Positions 45,852-55,964 of a stretch of 64,000 nt of DNA are shown here, in pieces. The stretch is from positions 864,501 to 928,500 of the forward strand of contig NZ_CP149130.1 of NCBI RefSeq assembly GCF_037811135.1, read 5' to 3'. Under the pieces are notes generated by a model that made no database searches, had not been told where the DNA came from, and saw nothing but the letters and a program-made list of their open reading frames with translations. The stretch comes from Aeromonas rivipollensis. Its GTDB lineage: Bacteria; Pseudomonadota; Gammaproteobacteria; Enterobacterales; Aeromonadaceae. The stretch's first letter is position 1. Each line of letters opens with the position of its first letter. The position numbers were made by a program, and so were the translations under genes.

Positions 45852-48800
45852 ATGCACCAAGGATGGCTGCTGATCGGGTTGTCGCTCGCCTATCTGGGCT
45901 TGCTGTTCCTCATCGCCTACGTGGCGGACAAGAGCAAGCGCCGTCGGCTCAAGGGCCAACCCCTGCTCTACAGCCTGTCGCTCGCCGTCTATTGCACCTC
46001 CTGGACCTTCTTCGGCACAGTGGGCCAGGCCAGCGAATCCCCCTGGTCGCCGGTGCCCATCTATCTAGGGCCCATGCTGGTGTTCCTGTTCGGCTGGCGC
46101 CTGCTGGCCCGCCTCATCCTGGTGGCCAAGCGCGAACACATCACCTCCATTGCCGACTTCATCGCCGCCCGCTATGGCAAGTCCCAGCGACTGGCCATGG
46201 TGATCAGCCTGATCGCCGTCATGGGGATACTTCCCTACCTGGTGCTGCAGCTCAAGGCCATCGTCACAGGGCTGGATCTGCTGATGGCCAACTCGGTGCC
46301 GGCGGGGCCCACGGGCAACACGGCCGAGCTGGCCCTCGGCGTCGCCCTGTTGCTGGCGTTGTTCAGCATACTGTTCGGCACCCGCAACCTGGATGCCACC
46401 GAGCACCATCGCGGCATGGTGGTGGCCATAGCCTTCGAGTCCGTGGTCAAGCTGCTCGCCTTCATGGCGGTGGGGGGCTTCGCGCTCTGGCTCATCATCG
46501 CCAGGCCGAGCGAGGCCCGCACCCTGGTAGCCACCGACTTTCTCGATGCGGTGGTGGCGGTCACGCCGGGCAGCCTGCTGGAGCTCGCCATCTATACCCT
46601 GGTGGCCATGTGCGCCGTCATCTGCCTGCCGCGCCAGTTCCACGTGACTGTGGTGGAGAACAACCAGGGCCAGGATCTGCACTGGGCGCGCTGGCTGTTC
46701 CCGCTCTACCTGTTCCTGATGGGGCTCTTCATCTGGCCGCTGGCGCTGGCGGGCAAGCAGTGGGTGGGGGCCGACATGGCCTCGGATACCTATGTGATCA
46801 GCCTGCCCATGTCGCTGGGCTTCGACGGCATGGCGATGCTGGCGTTTCTCGGCGGTACCTCGGCGGCCACCGGCATGGTGATCGTCTGCACCATCGCCCT
46901 GGCCATCATGGTCAGCAACGATCTGGTGCTGCCCGTGCTGCTGCGCCGCTTCTGGCAGCAGGGGCGGGATGAGCGCCTGATGCGGCTGCTGCTGCAGGTG
47001 CGCCGGGGCGCCATTTTGCTGATCCTGCTGGCGGCCTGGGTGCTCTATCTCTGGCTCGGGGACCTCACCAGCCTGTCGCGCATCGGCTATCTGTCGTTCG
47101 GCGCCGTGGCCCAGTTCGCACCAGCCCTGCTGCTCGGTCTCTACTGGCGGCACGGCAATCGCAAGGGGGTCTACCTCGGGCTGGCGCTGGGGGTCAGCCT
47201 CTGGTTCCTCACCCTGCTGGCCGAAAGCGGCCTGCTGGCGGGTTCGCCCCTGGAGGCGCTGCTGGCCCCTCCCGACTGGCCCGCCTTCCGCGAGCTGAGC
47301 CTGGGGGCCTGGTGCATCTTCCTGAGCCTGTTGCTCAACCTGCTCGGCTACGTGGCGGGCTCCCTGCTGTCGCGGGCGGCGGTGAGCGAGCGGTTGCAGG
47401 CCGCCAACTTCGTCGGCAAGCCGAGCCGGGATACCACGGCGCTCTACCAGGCACGGGTCTCGGTCAAGGAGCTGGAGATGCTGGCGGCCCGCTTCGTCGG
47501 CTCGAGCCGGGTCAAGCGTGCCTTCGGCCGCTTCGCCGGCGAGCACGGCGGCACCCTGGCGCCCCAGATGCAGGCGTCGGCCGATCTGATTGCCCACACC
47601 GAGCGGTTGCTGGCCGGGGTGTTTGGCACCTCGTCCGCCCGCCTGGTGCTGGCCTCTGCCCTGCAGGGGCGCAACATGCAGCTGGAGGAGATAGTCACCA
47701 TAGTGGACGAGGCCTCGGACGTGTTCCGCTTCAACCGCGGCCTGCTGCAGGGGGCCATAGAGCACATGGGGCAGGGGATCTCGGTGGTGGACAGGGAGCT
47801 CAAGCTGGTGGCCTGGAACCGGCGCTACATAGAGCTGTTCCACTATCCGCACGGGCTCATCCAGGTGGGGCGCTCCATCGAGGAGATCATCCGCTACAAC
47901 GCCGAGCAGGGGCTCTGCGGCCCGGGCGATATCGAGGCCCAGGTGGCGCGCCGGGTCGCCTTCATGAAGCGGGGCAGCCCCCATGTCTCGGCGCGGGAGC
48001 GACCGGACGGCCGGGTGATCGAGATGCAGGGCAATCCCATGCCGGCGGGGGGCTTCGTGATGACTTTCACCGACATCACCCCCTTCCGGGCGGCGGAGCG
48101 GGTACTGCGGGAAGCCAACGAGCACCTGGAGGCGCGAGTGGCCGAGCGTACCCACGAACTCTCCGAGCTCAACCGCCAACTGCTGCTGGTGAACCAGCAG
48201 GTGGAGCGGGCGAACCACTCCAAGAGCCGCTTCCTGGCGGCGGTGAGCCACGATCTGACCCAGCCGCTGAACGCGGCCAAGCTGTTTACCTCCTCCCTGC
48301 TGGAGATGCTGTCCCAGGGAGGGGAGCAGACGGCGGAGCAGACCCGCATCGCCCGCCACATCGACGATGCCCTGGGGGCGACCGAGGATCTCATCACGGA
48401 TCTGCTGGACATTTCGCGCCTCGAGGCGGGCAAGTTCAAGGCCAGGAAGCTCGACTTCGCCCTGAGCGACGTGCTGGGCAACCTCAAGGCGGAATTCGGG
48501 GTGCTGGCCCAGGCGGGGGAGATCCAGTTCTCAGTGGTGGAGAGCCGCCTCGCCGTTTACAGCGACGTGCGCCTGCTGCGCCGGGTGTTGCAGAACTTCC
48601 TCACCAATGCGTTCCGCTACAACCCGGGCGGCCGGGTGCTGCTCGGCTGCCGCCGACTGGGGGACAAGGTGCGCATCGAGGTGTGGGACAATGGCCCTGG
48701 CATTCCGCTGGACAAGCAGGAGGCGATCTTTGACGAGTTCTCCCGCCTCGATCACTCCCGCACCGCCAGGGAGCAGGGGCTTGGCCTCGGGCTCGCCATC

Positions 48801-49325
48801 GCCCGCGGCATCTCCCAGGTGCTGGGTCACCAGCTCTCCCTGCGCAGTTGGCCCGGGGCGGGCTCGGTGTTTGCCATCACCTTGAACCTCGCGACCCGGC
48901 CCGTGATGCCGAGTCCGGTGGCGGCGCCCGCCGTGCGGGACAGCCAGCTGGAAGGGGTCAGGATCCTCTGCATCGACAACGAGGAGGAGATCCTCATCGC
49001 CATGGCCTCCCTGCTGGGACGCTGGGGCTGCGAGGTGCGCTGCGCCCAGAGCCTGGAGCAGGCAGAGGAGATCATTGGGGCTGGCTTCCTGCCCCGGCTG
49101 GTGCTCTCCGACTACCACCTAGATGACGGCAAGACGGGGCTGCAGGCGCTGCACATGATCCGGCTGGCCCATGGCAACGGCATAGGCGGCATCATCATCA
49201 GCGCGGATCGCAAGAGCGAGCTGCAGACCCAGATCCGCGAGCACGGCTTCGGCTACGTCAGCAAGCCGGTCAAACCCCTAAAACTGCGGGCATTGATGAA
49301 CAGCCTGCTGCTGCCAATAGAGTGA
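45852..49325 (+). CDS. CrbS/CbrA-like hybrid histidine kinase with sodium-solute-symporter domain
   Basis: This is an 1157-residue membrane sensor. The order is: SSF/SLC5-type transporter domain with about 13 spans (1-500), a STAC-type linker (LEMLAARFVGSSRVKRAF, about 540), PAS (about 631-735, GAIEHMGQGISVVD), coiled coil, HisKA with phospho-His H800 (AVSHDLTQPLN), HATPase (DNGPGIP, then GLGLGLAIARG), and a C-terminal receiver with Asp1087 (VLSDYHLDDG). V. cholerae CrbS, which has this layout, controls the acetate switch with CrbR; Pseudomonas CbrA controls carbon/nitrogen use. No cognate regulator gene is adjacent. The signal is probably a transported or bound metabolite. Confidence 0.88.
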   Translation: MHQGWLLIGLSLAYLGLLFLIAYVADKSKRRRLKGQPLLYSLSLAVYCTSWTFFGTVGQASESPWSPVPIYLGPMLVFLFGWRLLARLILVAKREHITSIADFIAARYGKSQRLAMVISLIAVMGILPYLVLQLKAIVTGLDLLMANSVPAGPTGNTAELALGVALLLALFSILFGTRNLDATEHHRGMVVAIAFESVVKLLAFMAVGGFALWLIIARPSEARTLVATDFLDAVVAVTPGSLLELAIYTLVAMCAVICLPRQFHVTVVENNQGQDLHWARWLFPLYLFLMGLFIWPLALAGKQWVGADMASDTYVISLPMSLGFDGMAMLAFLGGTSAATGMVIVCTIALAIMVSNDLVLPVLLRRFWQQGRDERLMRLLLQVRRGAILLILLAAWVLYLWLGDLTSLSRIGYLSFGAVAQFAPALLLGLYWRHGNRKGVYLGLALGVSLWFLTLLAESGLLAGSPLEALLAPPDWPAFRELSLGAWCIFLSLLLNLLGYVAGSLLSRAAVSERLQAANFVGKPSRDTTALYQARVSVKELEMLAARFVGSSRVKRAFGRFAGEHGGTLAPQMQASADLIAHTERLLAGVFGTSSARLVLASALQGRNMQLEEIVTIVDEASDVFRFNRGLLQGAIEHMGQGISVVDRELKLVAWNRRYIELFHYPHGLIQVGRSIEEIIRYNAEQGLCGPGDIEAQVARRVAFMKRGSPHVSARERPDGRVIEMQGNPMPAGGFVMTFTDITPFRAAERVLREANEHLEARVAERTHELSELNRQLLLVNQQVERANHSKSRFLAAVSHDLTQPLNAAKLFTSSLLEMLSQGGEQTAEQTRIARHIDDALGATEDLITDLLDISRLEAGKFKARKLDFALSDVLGNLKAEFGVLAQAGEIQFSVVESRLAVYSDVRLLRRVLQNFLTNAFRYNPGGRVLLGCRRLGDKVRIEVWDNGPGIPLDKQEAIFDEFSRLDHSRTAREQGLGLGLAIARGISQVLGHQLSLRSWPGAGSVFAITLNLATRPVMPSPVAAPAVRDSQLEGVRILCIDNEEEILIAMASLLGRWGCEVRCAQSLEQAEEIIGAGFLPRLVLSDYHLDDGKTGLQALHMIRLAHGNGIGGIIISADRKSELQTQIREHGFGYVSKPVKPLKLRALMNSLLLPIE

Positions 49326-49374
49326 GGCAGTTCACAGAACAAGCACGTGGGATGAAAATTGTAAATCTGTCGTT

Positions 49375-49395
49375 TTGGTGGCATATCGCCACCAA
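49375..49395. repeat. inverted repeat upstream of the chitinase leader
   Basis: TTGGTGGC (49375-49382), five bases, GCCACCAA (49388-49395): a perfect 8-bp inverted repeat without T-run, between the hybrid kinase gene and the first riboswitch. It may be an operator or a weak terminator. A TCTATAGT near 49482 is a possible -10 for the riboswitch transcript. Apart from these and the riboswitch, this 398-nt gap shows no gene. Confidence 0.5.
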
Positions 49396-49522
49396 TGTCG
49401 CCATGTTTGTGCAATATGCCGGCTATTTGTATGAATCGCCGCCCATCGATGTCATTTCTGCCAGGTGGTGGTGCTCGCGCACTCATCTATAGTCATCCGG
49501 CGATTATTTTTGTCGCAAATCA

Positions 49523-49616
49523 AGTTGTGCAAAAAGGCAAACCGGACGAAAGTCCGGGACGCAAAGCCTCCGGTCTAAGGGTCAAAGTACCTAGGATAGC
49601 GGGGTCACCACAGGTT
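49523..49616 (+). promoter_or_regulatory. c-di-GMP-I (GEMM) riboswitch 1, upstream of chitinase
   Basis: The conserved class-I core is complete: GGCAAACC (49536-49543); a P2 stem GGAC capped by the GAAA tetraloop and closed by GTCC; then GGGACGCAAAGCC; then TCCGGTCTAAG, CTAGGATA in P3; and AGCGGGG (49599-49605). P1 is formed by TTGTG and CACAG. The chitinase start is 107 nt further. A short hairpin CCATGG-GCCAAG-CCATGG (49624-49641) and a weak GGCA/TGCC hairpin before TTTTT (49665-49685) lie in the expression platform. Confidence 0.93.
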
Positions 49617-49711
49617 GTATCGTCCATGGGCCAAGCCATGGTGGCGATGATGTCTGCGTTACCTGGCAGGTTGCGTTGCCTTTTTCGTTGTTAATTCCAA
49701 TAACGAAATAA

Positions 49712-52321
<2,610 letters not shown>

Positions 52322-52328
52322 TGGCCAT

Positions 52329-52359
52329 AGGGAATGGGGCCAAGGCCCCATTCCTTTTT
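52329..52359 (+). terminator. intrinsic terminator after the chitinase gene
   Basis: AGGGAATGGGGCC, AA, GGCCCCATTCC and TTTTT. The sequence is clearly related to the terminator at 55783-55814. Confidence 0.92.
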
Positions 52360-52460
52360 CCTGTGGCGCTTTGCGGGCTGACCTCAGTTCGGGGTGGATA
52401 AACCGCGAGCCATTTCTAAGGAATTAATCATTTCACCTAAAGTTGAAAAAATATTTTCAT

Positions 52461-52478
52461 CTTGAAATCGCTTTCAAG
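52461..52478. promoter_or_regulatory. LacI-family-like operator palindrome
   Basis: CTTGAAATCGCTTTCAAG is an 18-nt near-perfect palindrome with the central CG and TGAAA/TTTCA arms common to LacI/GalR-family operators. It lies 150 nt upstream of riboswitch 2, where a promoter for that transcript would be expected. No LacI-type gene is in the window. Confidence 0.5.
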
Positions 52479-52627
52479 ATAGTGAGTTGGATGGTTGACA
52501 TCCGTTCTCACGCCGAGCTTAACCCTGCCTTCAGAGGCATTTCTTGATAGAACACCCAGTCAAGATCCCGCTCTGCCATTTGCAGTGACTGCGCCTATAG
52601 AGAATAATCGCCACGCACTACTGATTA

Positions 52628-52719
52628 ATTTGTGTATAAGGGCAAACCGGTCAAAAGGCCGGGACGCAAAGCTTCCGGTCTAAGGATCCATGATCTAGGA
52701 CAGCGGGGCCGCCACAGGT
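52628..52719 (+). promoter_or_regulatory. c-di-GMP-I (GEMM) riboswitch 2, upstream of chitinase relic and metalloprotease
   Basis: The core elements GGCAAACC (52641-52648), GGGACGCAAAGC, TTCCGGTCTAAG, CTAGGACA and AGCGGGG are present, and TTGTG/CACAG form P1. The P2 loop is CAAAAG rather than the GAAA tetraloop, so docking with P3 may be altered. The flanks CACAGGTCGTATCG and GCCAAG match the region after riboswitch 1, which shows the two leaders are related by duplication. The relic start codon is 93 nt and the protease start about 368 nt downstream. Confidence 0.9.
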
Positions 52720-52812
52720 CGTATCGATCCTCTGCCAAGGGGAGATCTTGCACCGTCTGCTGGTTGCCTTGTCCTTATCGTATTGACTAATAACGAAAAA
52801 GGATTATTCGCC

Positions 52813-53035
52813 ATGCAAAGTCCACCCCTTCTTACTGTCGACCTGTCTGGTTGGCTCCCTGCTTGCTTCCCCCCTTCGTGTCGCCGCCCCAGGCAAACTC
52901 CGCCTCGGCTGGGGTGAAACCCTGTTCGCCATCACCGGGCTCAACCCGCCCGCTCATGCCCTGCCGCTCAAGGTGATCGCTGTCGGTGGCGGCAGGAGAA
53001 GAGGGTTGAACCCTGTGCTCATGTCAACGCAATAA
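52813..53035 (+). pseudogene. relic of a second chitinase: signal peptide and N-terminus only
   Basis: The ATG at 52813 reads MQSP; after a one-base shift in a CCACCCC run the frame reads PFLLSTCLVGSLLASPLRVA and then APGKLRLGWGETLFAI. This parallels the intact chitinase start [15 protein letters not shown]... [16 protein letters not shown]. Similarity ends near 52980, and the frame stops at 53033-53035. The piece sits behind a riboswitch exactly where the chitinase start would be. It contains no catalytic sequence. Confidence 0.85.
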
Positions 53036-53086
53036 CAACGACGCCCCTGCCACCGAAGCAGGCGCCAAAAATAGGGAAATCACGGA

Positions 53087-55774
53087 ATGCAGATGAAAAA
53101 AAACAAGGTAAATCTGGCGGTGCAGGGGGGCATGCTCGCCCTGCTGGCCGCATGGGGGCCGCAGGCTCTGGCCCAGCAGAACGCCATCACCGGGGAGTGG
53201 CGCAAGGATCAGATCAAGCCACGCCTCTACAGCCAGGAGGCCTGGGTCGACGGCTTCGTCCTGCAACTGCCGCTCGGGGCGACCTTCGCCCCCCAGATGA
53301 CGGCCTGGGACGAGAACGATGGGGATCTCAGTGGCCGCATCAAGCAGCTCAGCGGTGTGAACACCCAGCAGGTCGGCAGCTATCTGGCGAAGTACGAGGT
53401 GCGTGATAACGGATTGCCCGGTGGTAATGGATATCTGGGGATGAATGCAGGCACTACCACGTTTTCATTGCCCGTCACCATCTATGATCCCGCAGTGGCG
53501 GTGCCGAGTGAGCTCAACAAGCTGGGTAGCCTCTGGCAGGAGAGCCCAGCCACCACAGGTCTCTTGCGTTTTCTCCCCGGCCAGAGCCTGAGCCGAACGA
53601 TCCGTATCGCCTCAACCGAGCATCCCCTGACTGGGGACGAGCTGGAGATCACGACCTTCAAGGTGCAGGAGGGGATCTGGGGTGGTAGCAACCGTCAGTT
53701 CAGCCTGCGCCTCATCGACATCGAGAGCGGCGAGTCTGCCTATGAAGGCAGCGTCCTGCTCGTATCAGGCAAACAGTTGACCCTGCCAGCTCCCATCAAG
53801 GTGCGGGTCGATCGGGACTACGAATTCATCCTGACCTATCTGACCGGCCAGTACGAACAGGGTTTTCGCACCAACGAGGAGGGGGAACTCTGGTTGATGG
53901 CAGATGGGCAGCAATCGCGCGAGGCAAATCCCTATGCCCAGGTGTTGCCCGATCCTGCCAACCAGCTGGCCTTCGATCCCGGTTTCAACTCTGCCCTGAA
54001 ACAGAAACTGCTCAGCAGCCGGGGGGAGCAAGAGGCGCTGCTGATCGCCAAGGTACCGGGCCCGCAGCCGGTGGCGCTGAGCTATCGCATCGCCAACCCC
54101 GAGCTGGTCAGTCTGCAACTGGTACCCGGAGCGACCCAGGATCGGCTGGTGCTCCAGGGGCTGGCAGAGGGCGAGACCACCCTCGAAATCCTGGCCGATG
54201 ATCGGCAGGTGGATCAGGTGCGACTGTTTGTTACCGCCCCCAAGGCGGTCAGCCTCTCCTATAGCTACATCGCCTTCCCCGGTGAGCGTCAGAGCCACCT
54301 GTGGGACGACGGTGCCATCATCATGGCGGACATGAGCCGACGTTTTGCCCCCTACAACATCCGCCTCAGCTGGGTGGACAACGGCATCTTGGTGCACGAA
54401 TGGGACAAGAATGGCGATGGTCAGGCCTACGAACCCAGTACTGTTGAGCTAACGGCGCCGCTGCGGGAGGGCTGGATCCCAAACGCGGAACAGGTCTTCT
54501 CCAATATCTATGTGCTGCGCGGCTACAAGGATGACAGCAGGACATGCAGCTACCAGGGGAATGGTCTCTCTGTCGGTTTGGGGGCCAAAGACGGGGCGCC
54601 GCGCGCGGGCTATCGATACGCCTGCCCCGGCAACGTCACCGTCCATGGGCAGTCGTTGACCCTGAGCCATGAGCTGGGCCACAACCTGGGGCTGTCGCAC
54701 ACGGGAGACGAGCCTTACCGGATGAGCAACATCATGACGGGAGGGCGGCTTGAGGGGGTCTTCTTCGGTTACCAGTGGCGCATCATGCACCAAACCATAG
54801 ACGCGCGGATCGCGGCCGGTGATGCGGGAGTCAGCGAGGTGGGTACCGAGCCAGAACCACCCCAGCCTGCCATCAATCAGCCCCCCCTGGCCAACGCCGG
54901 CGGCGATATGAGTACCACTGGCCCGGCCGAACTGGTACTCGACGGTGCCGCCTCCCGGGATCCGGAGAACGGTGCCCTGCGCTACCAATGGCGCCAGGTC
55001 GGCGGTCCGCAGGCATCCCTGAGGGATGCCGAGCAGGCGCGAGCCAGGCTGAGTCTGGGGACCGTCTCTCAGGATACCCAGTTGACATTCGAGCTGACCG
55101 TGACCGATGAGCAGGGACTGGCGGGCGCGGATCGTATGGTAGTGACCCACCAGGCACCACCGCCCAACCAGCCACCCGTGCTGACCGCGCTGGCTCCCGC
55201 CTCTGTGCAGGCGGGCATGCAGGTGAGCATTACCGCCAGCGCCACAGATCCCGATGGGGATGCGCTCAGCTACCAGTGGACTGTGCCGGCCGGTCTGACC
55301 GCCAGCGGCCAGAGCAGCAAGACCCTGGTGCTGGCGGCCCCGAGTGTGGCGGTCAACACGGATTACGATCTGACCGTCACCGTGACAGATGGCGCCCTGG
55401 ATGTGCAGGGCCAGACCCGGCTCACAGTCACCCCGGCAAGCGGTGGTGGTGAATGCAGTGCCTCCGATCCGGATGCGGCCAGCTGGCCGGCCTGGAGCGC
55501 CAGCACCGTCTACAACGCCGATACCAAAGTGAGCCACAACCAGCTGGTGTGGCAGGCCAAGTACTGGACCCAAGGTAACGAGCCGAGCCAGACGGCGGAT
55601 CAGTGGAAGCTGGTGAGCCAGGTGCAGCTCGGCTGGAATGCCGGTGTGGCCTACAGCGGCGGTGATGTCACCACCCACAATGGCCGCAAGTGGCAGGCCC
55701 AGTACTGGACCAGGGGCAACGAGCCAGGCAAGCACGATGTCTGGCTGGATCAGGGAGCAGCCAACTGCAACTGA
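53087..55774 (+). CDS. secreted metzincin-type metalloprotease with chitin-binding tail
   Basis: This is an 895-residue secreted protein. The ATG at 53093 has better ribosome-site spacing (GGAATG) and is an equal candidate. Order: signal peptide ending near ALAQQ; a DUF5011-like Ig domain (about 60-140, with DENDGDLSGRI); a beta-rich region (about 160-400); a zincin domain with HELGHNLGLSH (H528, E529, H532, H538) and a possible Met-turn in SNIMTGG; two PKD/Ig-like domains (about 597-785); and two CBM5/12 repeats. The last 299 residues match the chitinase tail. I cannot assign the peptidase family with certainty (reprolysin-like). The target is probably a chitin-bound or glycoprotein substrate. 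Confidence 0.85.
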   Translation: MQMKKNKVNLAVQGGMLALLAAWGPQALAQQNAITGEWRKDQIKPRLYSQEAWVDGFVLQLPLGATFAPQMTAWDENDGDLSGRIKQLSGVNTQQVGSYLAKYEVRDNGLPGGNGYLGMNAGTTTFSLPVTIYDPAVAVPSELNKLGSLWQESPATTGLLRFLPGQSLSRTIRIASTEHPLTGDELEITTFKVQEGIWGGSNRQFSLRLIDIESGESAYEGSVLLVSGKQLTLPAPIKVRVDRDYEFILTYLTGQYEQGFRTNEEGELWLMADGQQSREANPYAQVLPDPANQLAFDPGFNSALKQKLLSSRGEQEALLIAKVPGPQPVALSYRIANPELVSLQLVPGATQDRLVLQGLAEGETTLEILADDRQVDQVRLFVTAPKAVSLSYSYIAFPGERQSHLWDDGAIIMADMSRRFAPYNIRLSWVDNGILVHEWDKNGDGQAYEPSTVELTAPLREGWIPNAEQVFSNIYVLRGYKDDSRTCSYQGNGLSVGLGAKDGAPRAGYRYACPGNVTVHGQSLTLSHELGHNLGLSHTGDEPYRMSNIMTGGRLEGVFFGYQWRIMHQTIDARIAAGDAGVSEVGTEPEPPQPAINQPPLANAGGDMSTTGPAELVLDGAASRDPENGALRYQWRQVGGPQASLRDAEQARARLSLGTVSQDTQLTFELTVTDEQGLAGADRMVVTHQAPPPNQPPVLTALAPASVQAGMQVSITASATDPDGDALSYQWTVPAGLTASGQSSKTLVLAAPSVAVNTDYDLTVTVTDGALDVQGQTRLTVTPASGGGECSASDPDAASWPAWSASTVYNADTKVSHNQLVWQAKYWTQGNEPSQTADQWKLVSQVQLGWNAGVAYSGGDVTTHNGRKWQAQYWTRGNEPGKHDVWLDQGAANCN
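54877..55771 (+). repeat. duplicated C-terminal module, copy 2 (metalloprotease)
   Basis: This part encodes residues 597-895 of the metalloprotease and is homologous to 51421-52318 of the chitinase. Both begin with a PPxANAG motif and end with DQGAAxCN. Confidence 0.88.
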
Positions 55775-55782
55775 TGACCATC

Positions 55783-55814
55783 AGGAATGGGGCCTTGGCG
55801 TCCCATTCCTTTTT
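55783..55814 (+). terminator. intrinsic terminator after the metalloprotease gene
   Basis: AGGAATGGG, ten bases, CCCATTCCT followed by TTTT. It shares GGAATGGGGCC and CCCATTCCTTTTTCC with the chitinase terminator. About 150 nt separate it from the next gene, and no third riboswitch is present there. Confidence 0.85.
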
Positions 55815-55964
55815 CCACTCCTGTTTCAGGCTGCGGCTATGCCGCTGCGCGACAACCAGACCTTATTCTCAGACCGGGTGTTGGAGCGAGCCTCTGGCGT
55901 CCATTTTGTAATGATTCCTGCAACAGGGCATGTGGACATGCCCATCACAATGAGAACCATAACA

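Noticed and set aside
46065-48359. 764-codon minus-strand frame opposite the hybrid kinase gene
   Set aside because: It is a Gln/Gly/His/Arg-rich antisense shadow. The plus-strand frame has all expected kinase motifs.
52495-52683. 62-codon frame overlapping riboswitch 2
   Set aside because: It overlaps the conserved aptamer core, has no ribosome site and no similarity to a known protein; the RNA explanation is better.
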